From Bacillota bacterium (GTDB lineage Bacteria > Bacillota_I > Bacilli_A > RFN20 > CAG-826): a DNA stretch of 17,432 nt. Under the pieces are notes generated by a model. That model worked only from the letters and a program-made list of their open reading frames with translations, was not told the DNA's origin and made no database searches. Below are positions 1 to 8,920 of the stretch, piece after piece. The stretch's first letter is position 1. Every line of letters begins with the position of its first letter. Location: assembly GCA_023443485.1 (NCBI GenBank), contig JAEZUH010000062.1, forward strand, positions 1 to 17,432, read 5' to 3'. Made by a program: the position numbers and the translations under genes.

Positions 1-1002
1 ATCGTGCTCATCGATTTTGAAGTCTTCTCCAAAACCCATTAATCTATGGCACTCTCTTGGAGTAAGCTTTCTAACAACACCTAATTCGCCATCATACATT
101 CCAACAAATGCTTGTTTTAAAACATCATTTGAAACAGCAGAAATGGGTTCAAATATAAAGTCACCATTCCAATTAAATTGTTGGTTTCTTTTTTCTGTTC
201 TAATTATCATGGAATTAATTTTTGCTCTTCCTCTATTTTTTTTGGAAGTTACAAATTTGAATCCCTTTTCTTTCAGGTAATATTTTGGTGGAACATTTTT
301 ATCTAATAAATCAAAAGTATTAAGTTTCAAAGGGATAGGCTTTGGGAAACGAAACTCTTTTTTTGGTTTACTAAGAAATCCAATGACAAATAATCTTTTT
401 CTACTTTGTGGGATACCATAATCAGCAGCGTTAAGTGTTTCAAAGTAAACATGATAACCCAAGGAATCAAAAACAAATTTAACTGTTTCCCACGTCTTTT
501 TTTTATCATGAATTAGCATCCCTGGCACATTTTCATAGATAAAAACTTTTGGTTTAATTTCTTTAACAAGTCTTGCGAATTCATAAAAAAGCGTCCCACG
601 AGTATCGTCAAGCCCTTTTCTTTTACCCATTAGAGAAAAACTTTGGCAGGGAGAACCACCAACAAAAAAATCAACTTTATTAACAAATGGTGTTCCATCA
701 AGAAAACGCACATCAGAAAACCAACGACTATCAACTATTTCGTGATTCTTAAAATAGGTTTCTTTGATTCTATTTTCTTTAGGCAAAGAGTTATAAAAAG
801 CTTCCACAACTTTGCTTTTTTGAGAGCTTTCAAGATGCTTCCAGGTTTTCGTAATATTTTCATTTAGGTCAATTTTTCTATCCCCGCAATCGCAAGCAAA
901 AGCAACTCGGAAATTTATTCCTTGTCTTTTTAAAGAGTATTCAAATGCTCCTATTCCGCTGAAAACAGTTGCAACCGTGTATATTTTATTTGATTTTCCC
1001 AT
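1..1002 (-). CDS. DNA (cytosine-5-)-methyltransferase, C-terminus cut by window edge
   Basis: Transfers a methyl group from S-adenosylmethionine to C5 of cytosine in a DNA recognition sequence. The reading frame is open from the ATG at 1002 to base 1 (334 codons visible), with a stop codon immediately before the ATG. Visible family motifs in order: motif I FSGIGAF (about residues 14-20), motif IV GGSPCQSFS with the catalytic Cys near residue 119, motif VI YENVPG with Glu near 157, motif VIII PQSRKRLFVIG (about 190-200), a variable target-recognition region, and motif IX LTPRECHRLMGF near the edge. Motif X must lie beyond the window. The start overlaps the 187-aa gene by 17 bp and no strong ribosome site is seen, so coupled translation is likely. 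As last visible gene of the operon, it is the likely self-protecting methylase of the system. Sequence specificity cannot be read from here; an orphan Dcm is less likely given the overlap. Confidence 0.95.
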   Translation of the reverse strand, partial: MGKSNKIYTVATVFSGIGAFEYSLKRQGINFRVAFACDCGDRKIDLNENITKTWKHLESSQKSKVVEAFYNSLPKENRIKETYFKNHEIVDSRWFSDVRFLDGTPFVNKVDFFVGGSPCQSFSLMGKRKGLDDTRGTLFYEFARLVKEIKPKVFIYENVPGMLIHDKKKTWETVKFVFDSLGYHVYFETLNAADYGIPQSRKRLFVIGFLSKPKKEFRFPKPIPLKLNTFDLLDKNVPPKYYLKEKGFKFVTSKKNRGRAKINSMIIRTEKRNQQFNWNGDFIFEPISAVSNDVLKQAFVGMYDGELGVVRKLTPRECHRLMGFGEDFKIDEHD

Positions 1003-1549
1003 TTAGTTTTAACCATTTTTTAAAAGCGTTGACGTTGCTAAGAAATGGGACAACCTCTTTCTTTGGTCTAACAAAGACGCGAATGGCATCGTCGGTCAAT
1101 TTTTCGAAAACAATTTCTGATATTTCTCCCAAACACAAAGACTTAAAAATACCAATATCTGTTCCTTGTGCTGGAAATTTCAAGTATTTTCTTTTCTCAA
1201 TAACAATTGGATTACTGGTTTTAAAAAATAGTATTTCAGGGGATTTTCGACTTGCCCATTCCAAATCTTTTAGAGCTTCGTCTAAGTAAAATAAATCGTG
1301 ATTATAAATTGATTTACAACTTTCTATCAAACTGAAATACGCCTCTTTACAACAAAGAAAAGAAAATGATAGGTCGATAAAGAAGCTACCTTCAAGATTG
1401 TTGAGACAATTTTCAACCTCGTTAGCCTTTTGACTTAAATAATAAGACCCGACACAGCGACATTTGCTTGTTGTTCTTTGAACATTAATTATTGCCTCGG
1501 TGTTAGGAATTGAAAAAATTACGTACTTGCCATCAATTGTTACTGACAT
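986..1549 (-). CDS. Unrecognised 187-aa defence-operon protein
   Basis: I do not recognise this protein. It has 187 residues and no signal peptide or membrane segment. Four cysteines lie in two pairs in its first half (KCRCVG near residues 29-34 and FLCCKE near 65-70). The C-terminal half is a mix of predicted strands and helices ending in a basic tail. The ATG lies 2 bp after the AIPR stop, with AGGGA about six bases upstream as ribosome site. The 3' end overlaps the methyltransferase start by 17 bp. The tight spacing makes it a genuine, co-translated member of the defence operon. Possible roles are a specificity or adaptor subunit for the methylase or nuclease, or a regulator. It has none of the Vsr, HNH or PD-(D/E)XK motifs I would recognise. 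Confidence 0.8.
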   Translation of the reverse strand: MSVTIDGKYVIFSIPNTEAIINVQRTTSKCRCVGSYYLSQKANEVENCLNNLEGSFFIDLSFSFLCCKEAYFSLIESCKSIYNHDLFYLDEALKDLEWASRKSPEILFFKTSNPIVIEKRKYLKFPAQGTDIGIFKSLCLGEISEIVFEKLTDDAIRVFVRPKKEVVPFLSNVNAFKKWLKLNGKIK

Positions 1550-1551
1550 AG

Positions 1552-3555
1552 TTAATCCCTATATGGAAATCCATTTCTTACAGCTTTTAAAAAATATTCC
1601 TTCACCTTTCTAATTTTTATCAAATTTGTTATTCGTGTACATAGTTTTATATCCATCATTGCTTCTTGAATTTGTTTTTCCTGAATGGAAGAAAGTGCTT
1701 TAGAGCTCGAATTCCACATTAATACCTTTTGCCATAGAGAATAATCATTAAGGTTTTGACTTTTATCTATAAATTTATTAACCGGGTTTATTGGCATAAA
1801 TTCAAAAGATTCCTCAGCATCAATTTGTACAATATTGAAAGGTAATTTTTTGATTTCGTCCCAACACTCCTTTTTGCGGCCCCACATCAGTGTGTTTGGG
1901 TGCTGAAATTGTACTTCTTGAAAATACTTAGAAATATGTTTAGATATTTCTAATACTAAAAATTCCAAGTTTTTGCTAATTTTTTGATTCTCCCAAATAT
2001 AAGTAAGATCAATCAGCTTCTTGGACAGCATACTCAATTTGGCAATCGTGTATGGTAAAACAGCTGCTTTGATAGGCAGTTTATTTTTTAGGATTATTTT
2101 GTCGGCACTTCTCCACAAGATGAGAATAGCAATAAATTTACGAAAATAGTCTTCGTTGGGTATAATGGCATTTTCAATAACAAAGTTGTTGAATTCAACA
2201 AAGTTCTTCTCGTTGCCTAAACACACTATATCAGGCTTTTGTTCATAGGCCATAATTGCTTTAGCTAATAGTTTCTTTGAGAACTTAAGGGTTTCCGGGT
2301 ATTTTTTTGCAAAAGTTTTGCTGTAGTTAAAAATTACTCTTCTTTCGGTATTATACTGGCCATTTGTCCTCTCAAAAAACCAATAATATTCATTGACTGG
2401 AGCAACAACATTGTCTTTGTAACATGGAATCGCTCGGGAATATTTTTGCATTTCAACGTAAAATGGTTCATTGGAAGACAAGTCAGACTTTGCTATTGCT
2501 GTTTGGGTGTTTGCAAAACGCGAAATATTAGAAACCATTTCAGCTTCGTTTTCACGTCTTTTCAAAATTGTAAGCTTCATTGGAACAACAACACCACTCA
2601 AATCAATTGGATCTCTAGAGCATTCAAATATCGTTACTGTAGTTTGCCCACCATTAACAATTTGAAGTTGATTGAGGGAATCTATTTCAACAAAATCTCC
2701 TTTTATAGTTTTAATCGAGCTGCCTTCTAATGTTGCGACCGTTGAAAGTCCATTGTTATAGGCCACAAATTCATGAGGTACTGTTTGAACAGTTTTAACA
2801 ATACCGCTGTTGGTTTTTTGCGTTCTTTTGAGATAGGATCGAACATTTCCTTCAAGAAGTCTGCTCTTGTGATTTCCATATATTCGGGACAATAAACGAC
2901 CAGAAATTGATGTCGAGTAAACATCAAAATCCTTCGTCGAAGAAATCTTAATGCCATATAAAGAAGCGTTGTAGTCTTTTTTTAAATCAATAACTAATTT
3001 AGCCGAGTCATTAGATTTTATGGATTCAATGATCTCACTCGCTCCGTAGTATGTTTTCGAAAGTGGAATTCCATTAAGAGTCATAGTTTGAGGATCGTTT
3101 AATTGAGGAAAATCAAAGTTCGAGTAGAAATCTATTACGAAAGAATAACCACTTTCTTTTGCATCTTTAAAAGCCATGCAAGCCTCGTAAACTGTCGATG
3201 TGGTTATCAGTGTGGTATTATTTATGGAAAGAGCGAGAAAAATAAAATTCGTTATGCAAAGCAGTGTTTTTTTGTATTCTTCACGAAAAAACGCTTCTGA
3301 TACTTCATTTTCATCAAAATATATTAAAGATATAATATGGAAAATTTTTTCATCTTCCTCATCATAATAGCCGTCAATTTTAATTCTTCTAGCAGGAATA
3401 TCATAATTATCAACAAAAACATCGGTTGACCCTGAAGACTCAAATATCGCCATTTTGAGAAATTTGTGTCTATAACTTAATGGATTTTCTTCATCGTCAA
3501 ACTCAATAGAGTCAATTCGACGTTTAAAATGCTCAACAAAATTATAATTCTTCAT
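1552..3555 (-). CDS. AIPR family (abortive infection phage resistance) protein
   Basis: AIPR proteins occur in phage-resistance operons; the biochemical activity is not settled, though a role in nucleic-acid handling is usually assumed. The protein is 667 residues from the chosen start. Diagnostic AIPR signatures are in the middle: LLEGNVRSYL (about 233-242), FVAYNNGLS (about 263-271) and QIVNGGQTTVT (about 298-308). The C-terminal 300 residues are helical and less conserved. I place the start at 3555, giving a 14-bp overlap with the DUF4420 gene. An in-frame ATG at 3591 would add 12 residues but lies deeper in that gene with no ribosome site. The site for 3555 is also weak (GGT about 9 bases upstream), which fits translation coupled to the upstream gene. 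It sits fourth in the operon, the usual position near Z1 and DUF4420 genes. Confidence 0.92.
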   Translation of the reverse strand: MKNYNFVEHFKRRIDSIEFDDEENPLSYRHKFLKMAIFESSGSTDVFVDNYDIPARRIKIDGYYDEEDEKIFHIISLIYFDENEVSEAFFREEYKKTLLCITNFIFLALSINNTTLITTSTVYEACMAFKDAKESGYSFVIDFYSNFDFPQLNDPQTMTLNGIPLSKTYYGASEIIESIKSNDSAKLVIDLKKDYNASLYGIKISSTKDFDVYSTSISGRLLSRIYGNHKSRLLEGNVRSYLKRTQKTNSGIVKTVQTVPHEFVAYNNGLSTVATLEGSSIKTIKGDFVEIDSLNQLQIVNGGQTTVTIFECSRDPIDLSGVVVPMKLTILKRRENEAEMVSNISRFANTQTAIAKSDLSSNEPFYVEMQKYSRAIPCYKDNVVAPVNEYYWFFERTNGQYNTERRVIFNYSKTFAKKYPETLKFSKKLLAKAIMAYEQKPDIVCLGNEKNFVEFNNFVIENAIIPNEDYFRKFIAILILWRSADKIILKNKLPIKAAVLPYTIAKLSMLSKKLIDLTYIWENQKISKNLEFLVLEISKHISKYFQEVQFQHPNTLMWGRKKECWDEIKKLPFNIVQIDAEESFEFMPINPVNKFIDKSQNLNDYSLWQKVLMWNSSSKALSSIQEKQIQEAMMDIKLCTRITNLIKIRKVKEYFLKAVRNGFPYRD

Positions 3556-4528
3556 ACATGTTACCGTTGTATTGTGGCATTTGATCAACATTGATTTTGT
3601 ATTTTACGTCAAATATTCTCGGATCAACCATTTGTTTTGAAATTCTCGGGAATAAGGAATTGATTTCAAAAATGTATGAGCCAACATTAACGAAGGAGTA
3701 TCGTCCAATAAAATTGCTTGGTAATATACCAAATTCTAGAAGCCTTTCTTTGAATTCTTTTCTATTGGCAGGGCGTTCAATCTTTTCCTCTACTTCTTTT
3801 ATTAAATTCGAAACAGTACGGCCGGTTGGATTCACTTCCAATACATAGAGGATTAAAAATAATTTTTTTCTATCCTCAAATCTCAATTGATTCTCGTTTG
3901 AAATGGAAATGTTCTTTTGTAACTGCGAGCTTGTTGTTTTAATTTCAACTCCAACGTTGCTTTCAAAAATGAAATCGTGTTTGTTCTTTGAAGGACCCAT
4001 CCACCACTGGACACTGTCCTCTGATTTTTCTTCTATTAATTTAGACAAAAAATGGAGCTCTCCAAACAAACCCTGCTCTTCCTGTTTGGATAAATGTTTA
4101 GTTTTTTCAGATCCGAAAAAGCTTTCGTAATCAAAAACTAACTGTGAAATAGTGACTAAAACATCAATAGAACTAGTTAGTGATTGAATACTGTTAATTA
4201 CGCTGACAGTGAAGGCTTCAAAAGCTTCTTCAAGTGCATCAGTATTGACTAAAGAAATTCGTAGATACATCTTGGAAATATCAATTGCAGGAACAGAAAG
4301 ATATTCAAATGACAGTCCCTGAATTTTTGGCATTTGAATTTTATCTGCTGCTTCAGGTAACACTTCAATATAAAGCGATTTGTTCTTAATGCGATTTGTT
4401 GATATATATGTCATTCCAAATTGGCACGAACCATATGGAACGTAAATATTTTGGTTGTTAGAATTGCATTCGTTTTTTGCTTTTAAAACTATAGTTTCCC
4501 AAGCATCATATAAGTTTGAATTAGTCAT
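3542..4528 (-). CDS. DUF4420 / PD-(D/E)XK motif nuclease-like protein
   Basis: The protein has 328 residues and belongs to the family annotated as PD-(D/E)XK motif protein (DUF4420), a restriction-endonuclease-fold family found beside Z1 helicases. The putative active site is intact: GLFGE with Glu about 157, KHDF with Asp about 185, and VEIKTT with Glu about 195 and Lys about 197. This matches the E...D...(D/E)XK arrangement of metal-dependent DNA nucleases. The start at 4528 is chosen because AAGGAG lies six bases upstream; a start at 4591 would put 63 bp inside the Z1 gene and include that ribosome site. It overlaps the Z1 stop by 8 bp through ATGACTAA and the AIPR start by 14 bp. It is the probable DNA-cleaving subunit of the system. 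Catalysis is inferred, not shown. Confidence 0.9.
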   Translation of the reverse strand: MTNSNLYDAWETIVLKAKNECNSNNQNIYVPYGSCQFGMTYISTNRIKNKSLYIEVLPEAADKIQMPKIQGLSFEYLSVPAIDISKMYLRISLVNTDALEEAFEAFTVSVINSIQSLTSSIDVLVTISQLVFDYESFFGSEKTKHLSKQEEQGLFGELHFLSKLIEEKSEDSVQWWMGPSKNKHDFIFESNVGVEIKTTSSQLQKNISISNENQLRFEDRKKLFLILYVLEVNPTGRTVSNLIKEVEEKIERPANRKEFKERLLEFGILPSNFIGRYSFVNVGSYIFEINSLFPRISKQMVDPRIFDVKYKINVDQMPQYNGNMYEEL

Positions 4529-7319
4529 CTTCTTCTCCTTGCCAGCCATTGGCTTCCGATTGTTCCTGAGTAGTTTTTTGAAAAACCTCATTAATAAAGT
4601 ATTCTACGTCGGCGTTGTTTTCGTCATTGCTAACAGGGAACCACAAGCCAAAACCAATGAACCCCTTTCCGTTTGGAAGAACCTCGCCGGCCTTTCGAGT
4701 TGTGCTTCCGCCAACGGTTTCGTCTTCGTTGGTAGTAATATCAAAATCATATATTGTGAGAAGACCATTTTGCGGTGCAAATTTTGTTCTAATATCCTCT
4801 TCTCCAGCGGAATATGAAGTGTACTTTTTACGGATTGGGTCATTTGGTTCAAAAAAATCAAAGAAGTCATTTGGGTTTGTCAAAGCTTTAATTAAAAAAA
4901 CTTCACCATTATTTGTTTGATCCCGAGATTTCCTTCTTGGCTTATAGATAGTATATCCATTAATATTATCCTTTCGATCGTTATATTTGTTATTTTCGTT
5001 TTTTAAAGAGTGCATCACTATTGTCCAATTAATGAGTTCACCTTTTTTGCTGAGTTTTTCAATATAATTGATCCAGTGCAAAACGCTTATCCTGCCGCGA
5101 CCATTAAGCAAACACTCTCGATAGTTTTTTAAAAAATCAAGAACAGCTTTTACCTGAATGTTGTGATAGACGAGTTTGTTATCATTTTCAAGTGGGGTTC
5201 CTAATAGAACCAAAAACCTTGACAAAAGGTCTCTATTATAATCTTTGTCCTTGTAAGAAAACGAAATAGTTTGTTGAAGATCTCCGGAAAAAGTAATTTT
5301 TGTAAGTACCGCTCTTCTCCTCTTGTTTGCGGCAGTAGGCATAAGCTTGGAACTATGCAAAACTTTAAGACCAAACTGAGATGGTGTGTAATGTAAATCG
5401 TTCATAGTTTGAATATCAGTTTTGAAACCATCTAATGATTCTGCGGCGGAAATAAAATCGTTTATTATTTTCCTGGTGGTGTATATTCTACACAAGTCCA
5501 GCCAGCCATTCCGATAACCAAACCACCTTCCCATTTGAAGAAGAGTATCAAAGGCATGGGCGTTTCTAAAATAGTAACTAACAATTAGACCATCGAGTGT
5601 TAAACCTCTACTGAGTTTGTCTCCACCAACAACAATGTGCATGCCACCTGAAGGTGAGGAGAAATCAATAATGTCTTCAGAGTCTCCAGTGATTAATTTT
5701 ACGGTGTCGGCTCTTGTCACCATTTTTAAGGCTTGAATAATGCCTTCTTTTACTTTCACCCAATTGTCATGAAAATCGTTTCCAAGTCTTTTTTGAGATA
5801 CGGGTTTGATTTTAGTTTCCCAATAATGTCGAAAACTCTTTTGAATCTTCGAATAAAATTTAAAACCTTTTGTCATTTTATCTAGTTCTACATCGATAAG
5901 CTCTTTAAGCTCTCCGTTTGGGCACACATTTTTTGTGATATGAACAAGCATAGAGTTGTGTTCAATAATGCCTCTTGATATTTTTACTCCTGCACAAATA
6001 AGAAAATGCATTATTGCTTCTTTTAACGAGGTGGGTATTCCAATGGTTTTAGTATCTTTGCGAGTCTTTCCATCTTTAGTATCAAAAGCTTCTTTGATAT
6101 CAGACACCTCAATTTCTCTAAAGAGGTCCAATGTCAAAGTGTCGTGTTCGCCGTCATCAAATCTCTCAATTCCAAAATACTCTTTTACTCCACAATAATT
6201 GTCAGGCGTGGGCAAGCAAATAATGAAATGCGATGGGAATAAGTCTTTAATTGAATCTTCATATTGCTTATCATCCATGGTCGGGATAAAGATATTAGCA
6301 AAAGGGGTTGCTGTATAACCGATATATGTTGATCTAGCACATAATCCAAGAAGCGAACGAATCAATCTATTAGTTGCCGTGGCTTCTTCAATTTCAGCTG
6401 CTTTTTTGGTGTTAACCGAAGCCTGATCAGCTTCGTCATCAATTATGAGAGTTGGGACATGCAATTTTTGGTCATTTGAATCCTTTAAAACTGGATTTGA
6501 TTCAATGAAAGAAATTAGTGATTTAAGGACAGAAGAGTTTTTTTTCGCAATTACCATAATAGGGGCACAATCAGGCCCCAATGGAAATGTTTGAATCATT
6601 TTTTTAAGATCACCAGCAACATTTGACTGTGTAAGGCAGTTAATGGTCTTTTGATTTCTTTCAATTTTGCCCACTCCAATAGGAGCTCCTCGTTGGTTGT
6701 TCGGCTTTGTTTCGTAGCCAAGAACTTCCTTGTCTAATCTCTTTTGGGTTTGAGACCTTAAATCATTTGTCAAACCAGCTAATACAATTATAAGTTTATA
6801 ACCGACATCAAGGGCTTTGTTTATCAAAGCAGTGTAGTTTGCAGTCTTTCCGGATTGAATATCCCCAACGACAAGTCCTTTAATAGAAAAATCGTGATTT
6901 GAGAATGGATTTCCGCAGTGGTCCAAAATATTGTCAGATGTCATTCCAATATTTTTGACTGACTTTACTGACCAATCCTTTTCTTTCAAAAGAAAATCTA
7001 TGTAACGGTCATTATAAAACCATGCTACCTTACTTCTAACACTATCAATCCATGGATGAAAATCATAATCAAAAACAATTACAGTGTTATCCATCGCAAC
7101 TATCATTTCATTAATACATTCTTTTATGAATTCGACAAAATCATCAAGAGGATAACCATAACTCTTTAGGTCCCATTTGATAAAATTCATCATTTCATCG
7201 TATTTTTGATTTAATGGCATTTCTAAATTGTGGTCAATTTTATGTTTATAGAATCGATTGAGTTCACTTTTAATAAACCTTTTTCTTTCCTCTTTTTCTA
7301 GAATCTCTTCGTTAGTCAT
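4521..7319 (-). CDS. Z1 domain-containing superfamily II helicase-like ATPase
   Basis: Large protein (932 residues) of the Z1 family, found in restriction-like operons with MORC-type ATPases. Helicase-like motifs appear in order: Walker A GDIQSGKTANYTAL (about 152-165), Walker B DDEAD (about 294-298), motif III-like GYTATPFANIFI (about 334-345), GGDKLSRGLTLDGL (about 565-578) and the arginine-finger-type QMGRWFGYR (about 595-603). The C-terminal 300 residues are a less conserved extension. The start at 7319 is supported by GGAGGG eight bases upstream; an ATG at 7370 would lie inside the ATPase gene, upstream of this ribosome site. It overlaps the ATPase stop by 8 bp (ATGACTAA) and ends in the same motif overlapping DUF4420. 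Expected role: ATP-driven translocation or remodelling of DNA, delivering substrate to the nuclease partner. Confidence 0.95.
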   Translation of the reverse strand: MTNEEILEKEERKRFIKSELNRFYKHKIDHNLEMPLNQKYDEMMNFIKWDLKSYGYPLDDFVEFIKECINEMIVAMDNTVIVFDYDFHPWIDSVRSKVAWFYNDRYIDFLLKEKDWSVKSVKNIGMTSDNILDHCGNPFSNHDFSIKGLVVGDIQSGKTANYTALINKALDVGYKLIIVLAGLTNDLRSQTQKRLDKEVLGYETKPNNQRGAPIGVGKIERNQKTINCLTQSNVAGDLKKMIQTFPLGPDCAPIMVIAKKNSSVLKSLISFIESNPVLKDSNDQKLHVPTLIIDDEADQASVNTKKAAEIEEATATNRLIRSLLGLCARSTYIGYTATPFANIFIPTMDDKQYEDSIKDLFPSHFIICLPTPDNYCGVKEYFGIERFDDGEHDTLTLDLFREIEVSDIKEAFDTKDGKTRKDTKTIGIPTSLKEAIMHFLICAGVKISRGIIEHNSMLVHITKNVCPNGELKELIDVELDKMTKGFKFYSKIQKSFRHYWETKIKPVSQKRLGNDFHDNWVKVKEGIIQALKMVTRADTVKLITGDSEDIIDFSSPSGGMHIVVGGDKLSRGLTLDGLIVSYYFRNAHAFDTLLQMGRWFGYRNGWLDLCRIYTTRKIINDFISAAESLDGFKTDIQTMNDLHYTPSQFGLKVLHSSKLMPTAANKRRRAVLTKITFSGDLQQTISFSYKDKDYNRDLLSRFLVLLGTPLENDNKLVYHNIQVKAVLDFLKNYRECLLNGRGRISVLHWINYIEKLSKKGELINWTIVMHSLKNENNKYNDRKDNINGYTIYKPRRKSRDQTNNGEVFLIKALTNPNDFFDFFEPNDPIRKKYTSYSAGEEDIRTKFAPQNGLLTIYDFDITTNEDETVGGSTTRKAGEVLPNGKGFIGFGLWFPVSNDENNADVEYFINEVFQKTTQEQSEANGWQGEEDD

Positions 7320-8787
7320 CTTTTTTACCCTCCATAAATTCGTAGAGCAAAACTCTATATTTGTCTTCACAATATGGGCTTATTTTTTGAAATTGTTCAA
7401 GAATTTCCTTATTAGTTAAATTATCTTTTCGAAATTCGTTATATTTAAGTTCCAACATTTCATAAATTTCATCAGGGGAATAATCATCGTCTAAACCATG
7501 GTAGTTTTCAAAATCTCCAATTGGAATTGATTTTGATATTAAATTAAAAAGCATATTTCGCTGACTTTTTGAGAGGTTCAAACAAATCGATTTTATTACA
7601 GGGTGTTCTTCATTTATATAGGCCTTTACTCCCAAATCAGTATGAGCAACTATCCACGGTTTTACTATAATATCCTTGTTTTTTCGGTATGGCCTTGGTT
7701 TCTTTTTGTACTCAAAATTATTAACAGATTTTTTCCTAATCTCCTTAGCTATTGGTCTTAGAATGTTTGCTAGCTCCTGAGGAATTAACAAAGAGTTTTT
7801 TATAAAGTTAATTGATAAGTACGTATCTAGAGTGTTGTCAAAATAGATGCCAATTCTTGCATAATTTGACTTGGGGTCAATGTTCAATCCTTCCAAACCG
7901 AGCCATCCACCACAAGAAATAAGCCTGTTTCCCCTATAAACATAGAATCCTTGCAACTCTTGTAAATTCTTATCAAATCCATATTCGTAGTCTTTTTCTT
8001 CTGGTGTCAGGTGTTCGACCACAGGAAGAACATAGCCTTCAACGATTATTTTACCACCTCCAACAGAATACGTTTCTTTGAATACGGCGTGAGTATTATC
8101 ATTTGAACGAAAGAAGGGATCCCATCCTTCTATTAAAGAACCATTAACAGTAATTTTTACTCCTTCATTCTTAATGAAATGATAAAACACTTTCGATAAG
8201 TGGTGCTCTACTCTACTAATATATGAGAGCACTGCGTTTTCGTTGACCAACAAATTCTCGTTGGTAACTTCGTCTTTTTCGAGTTTTAAATTTTCCCAAA
8301 CAACAATCGTTCCGCTTTTAGTAGATATTGTAAAATCGTTTCTATTTTTTACTCTAAAAATTCTCCACTCATTGTTTTTTCTTAAATAATCAAAGTCCAT
8401 TGCGATGGATGATTGTTTCGAGCCAGCAGTTTTAGATGTTAGAAAGAGATGGTTACAAAACGAAGAGGAGGCGGAATTGAGTCCAATGCTGTATCTTCCT
8501 ATATCAAGAATATCTCTTTTTTCACTTGAGCTTTTGTGCGCATAAATAATAGCGTCATGAAGTTTTGCTTCGTCCATTCCATATCCATCATCACTGATAA
8601 TAATTCTTGAATCAATGCCATCAATATCAAAAACAATGCTGATGTTTTTTGCTGCCGCCGTAATGGAATTATCAATGATGTCAGAAATAGCGGCCTCTAA
8701 CGAATATCCAGAAGATGACAAAACATCAACAATGTTTGTTGAAGGGTTAGCAATAAAACTATCAATAATGGTATCTTTTTTGCGCAT
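7312..8787 (-). CDS. GHKL ATPase, MORC/MutL-like (paraMORC-type) defence protein
   Basis: The protein is 491 residues, with an N-terminal Bergerat-fold ATPase. The N-box is DIIDNS (about 36-41), the G1 box SDDGYGMD (about 65-72), and the G2 lid IGRYSIGLNSAS (about 96-107). A MutL/MORC-like second domain follows. The C-terminal third is charged and helical. Family members dimerise on ATP binding and act as clamps or switches on DNA; Iyer, Abhiman and Aravind linked such MORC-like ATPases to restriction-modification operons. This is the first gene of the operon. Its ATG at 8787 has no Shine-Dalgarno sequence; a good extended -10 box lies only 14 bp upstream, so the leader may be just a few bases. 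The stop overlaps the Z1 start. Other GHKL proteins (Hsp90, histidine kinases) are excluded by the neighbours and by the absence of a kinase H-box. Confidence 0.92.
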   Translation of the reverse strand: MRKKDTIIDSFIANPSTNIVDVLSSSGYSLEAAISDIIDNSITAAAKNISIVFDIDGIDSRIIISDDGYGMDEAKLHDAIIYAHKSSSEKRDILDIGRYSIGLNSASSSFCNHLFLTSKTAGSKQSSIAMDFDYLRKNNEWRIFRVKNRNDFTISTKSGTIVVWENLKLEKDEVTNENLLVNENAVLSYISRVEHHLSKVFYHFIKNEGVKITVNGSLIEGWDPFFRSNDNTHAVFKETYSVGGGKIIVEGYVLPVVEHLTPEEKDYEYGFDKNLQELQGFYVYRGNRLISCGGWLGLEGLNIDPKSNYARIGIYFDNTLDTYLSINFIKNSLLIPQELANILRPIAKEIRKKSVNNFEYKKKPRPYRKNKDIIVKPWIVAHTDLGVKAYINEEHPVIKSICLNLSKSQRNMLFNLISKSIPIGDFENYHGLDDDYSPDEIYEMLELKYNEFRKDNLTNKEILEQFQKISPYCEDKYRVLLYEFMEGKKDD

Positions 8788-8801
8788 AAAGATTAAATTT
8801 T

Positions 8802-8807
8802 ATTGTA
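8802..8807 (-). promoter_or_regulatory. Candidate -10 box of the defence operon promoter
   Basis: On the minus strand the sequence TTGATACAAT gives an extended -10 (TGA followed by TACAAT). It ends 14 bp before the ATPase ATG. No good -35 is seen at 17 bp, but an extended -10 can act without one. Transcription from here would leave a leader of about 7 bases, consistent with the missing ribosome site. An alternative promoter lies about 60 bp further upstream. Confidence 0.4.
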
Positions 8808-8865
8808 TCAAGTAAATAGATAAAAATGAATGGTATTTTCAGGTTTTTTCTTCGGAAAACAAAAA

Positions 8866-8895
8866 ATGATAATGCAAAATGTAGATTAATTTCAA
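8866..8895 (-). promoter_or_regulatory. Alternative upstream promoter for the defence operon
   Basis: On the minus strand TTGAAA (8890-8895) and TATCAT (8866-8871) are separated by 18 bp, resembling a housekeeping sigma promoter. It would give a leader of about 70 bases for the ATPase gene. It is a consensus match only, and either this or the proximal -10 may be used. Confidence 0.3.
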
Positions 8896-8920
8896 AAAGC
8901 GAACAATGTCTAGAAGAGTA

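Noticed and set aside
17..867. Plus-strand ORFs and a minus-strand 60-codon ORF suggesting a broken methylase
   Set aside because: The minus-strand frame from 1002 to base 1 is continuous; I checked the long A/T runs near 355-369 and 497-510 and they keep the frame.
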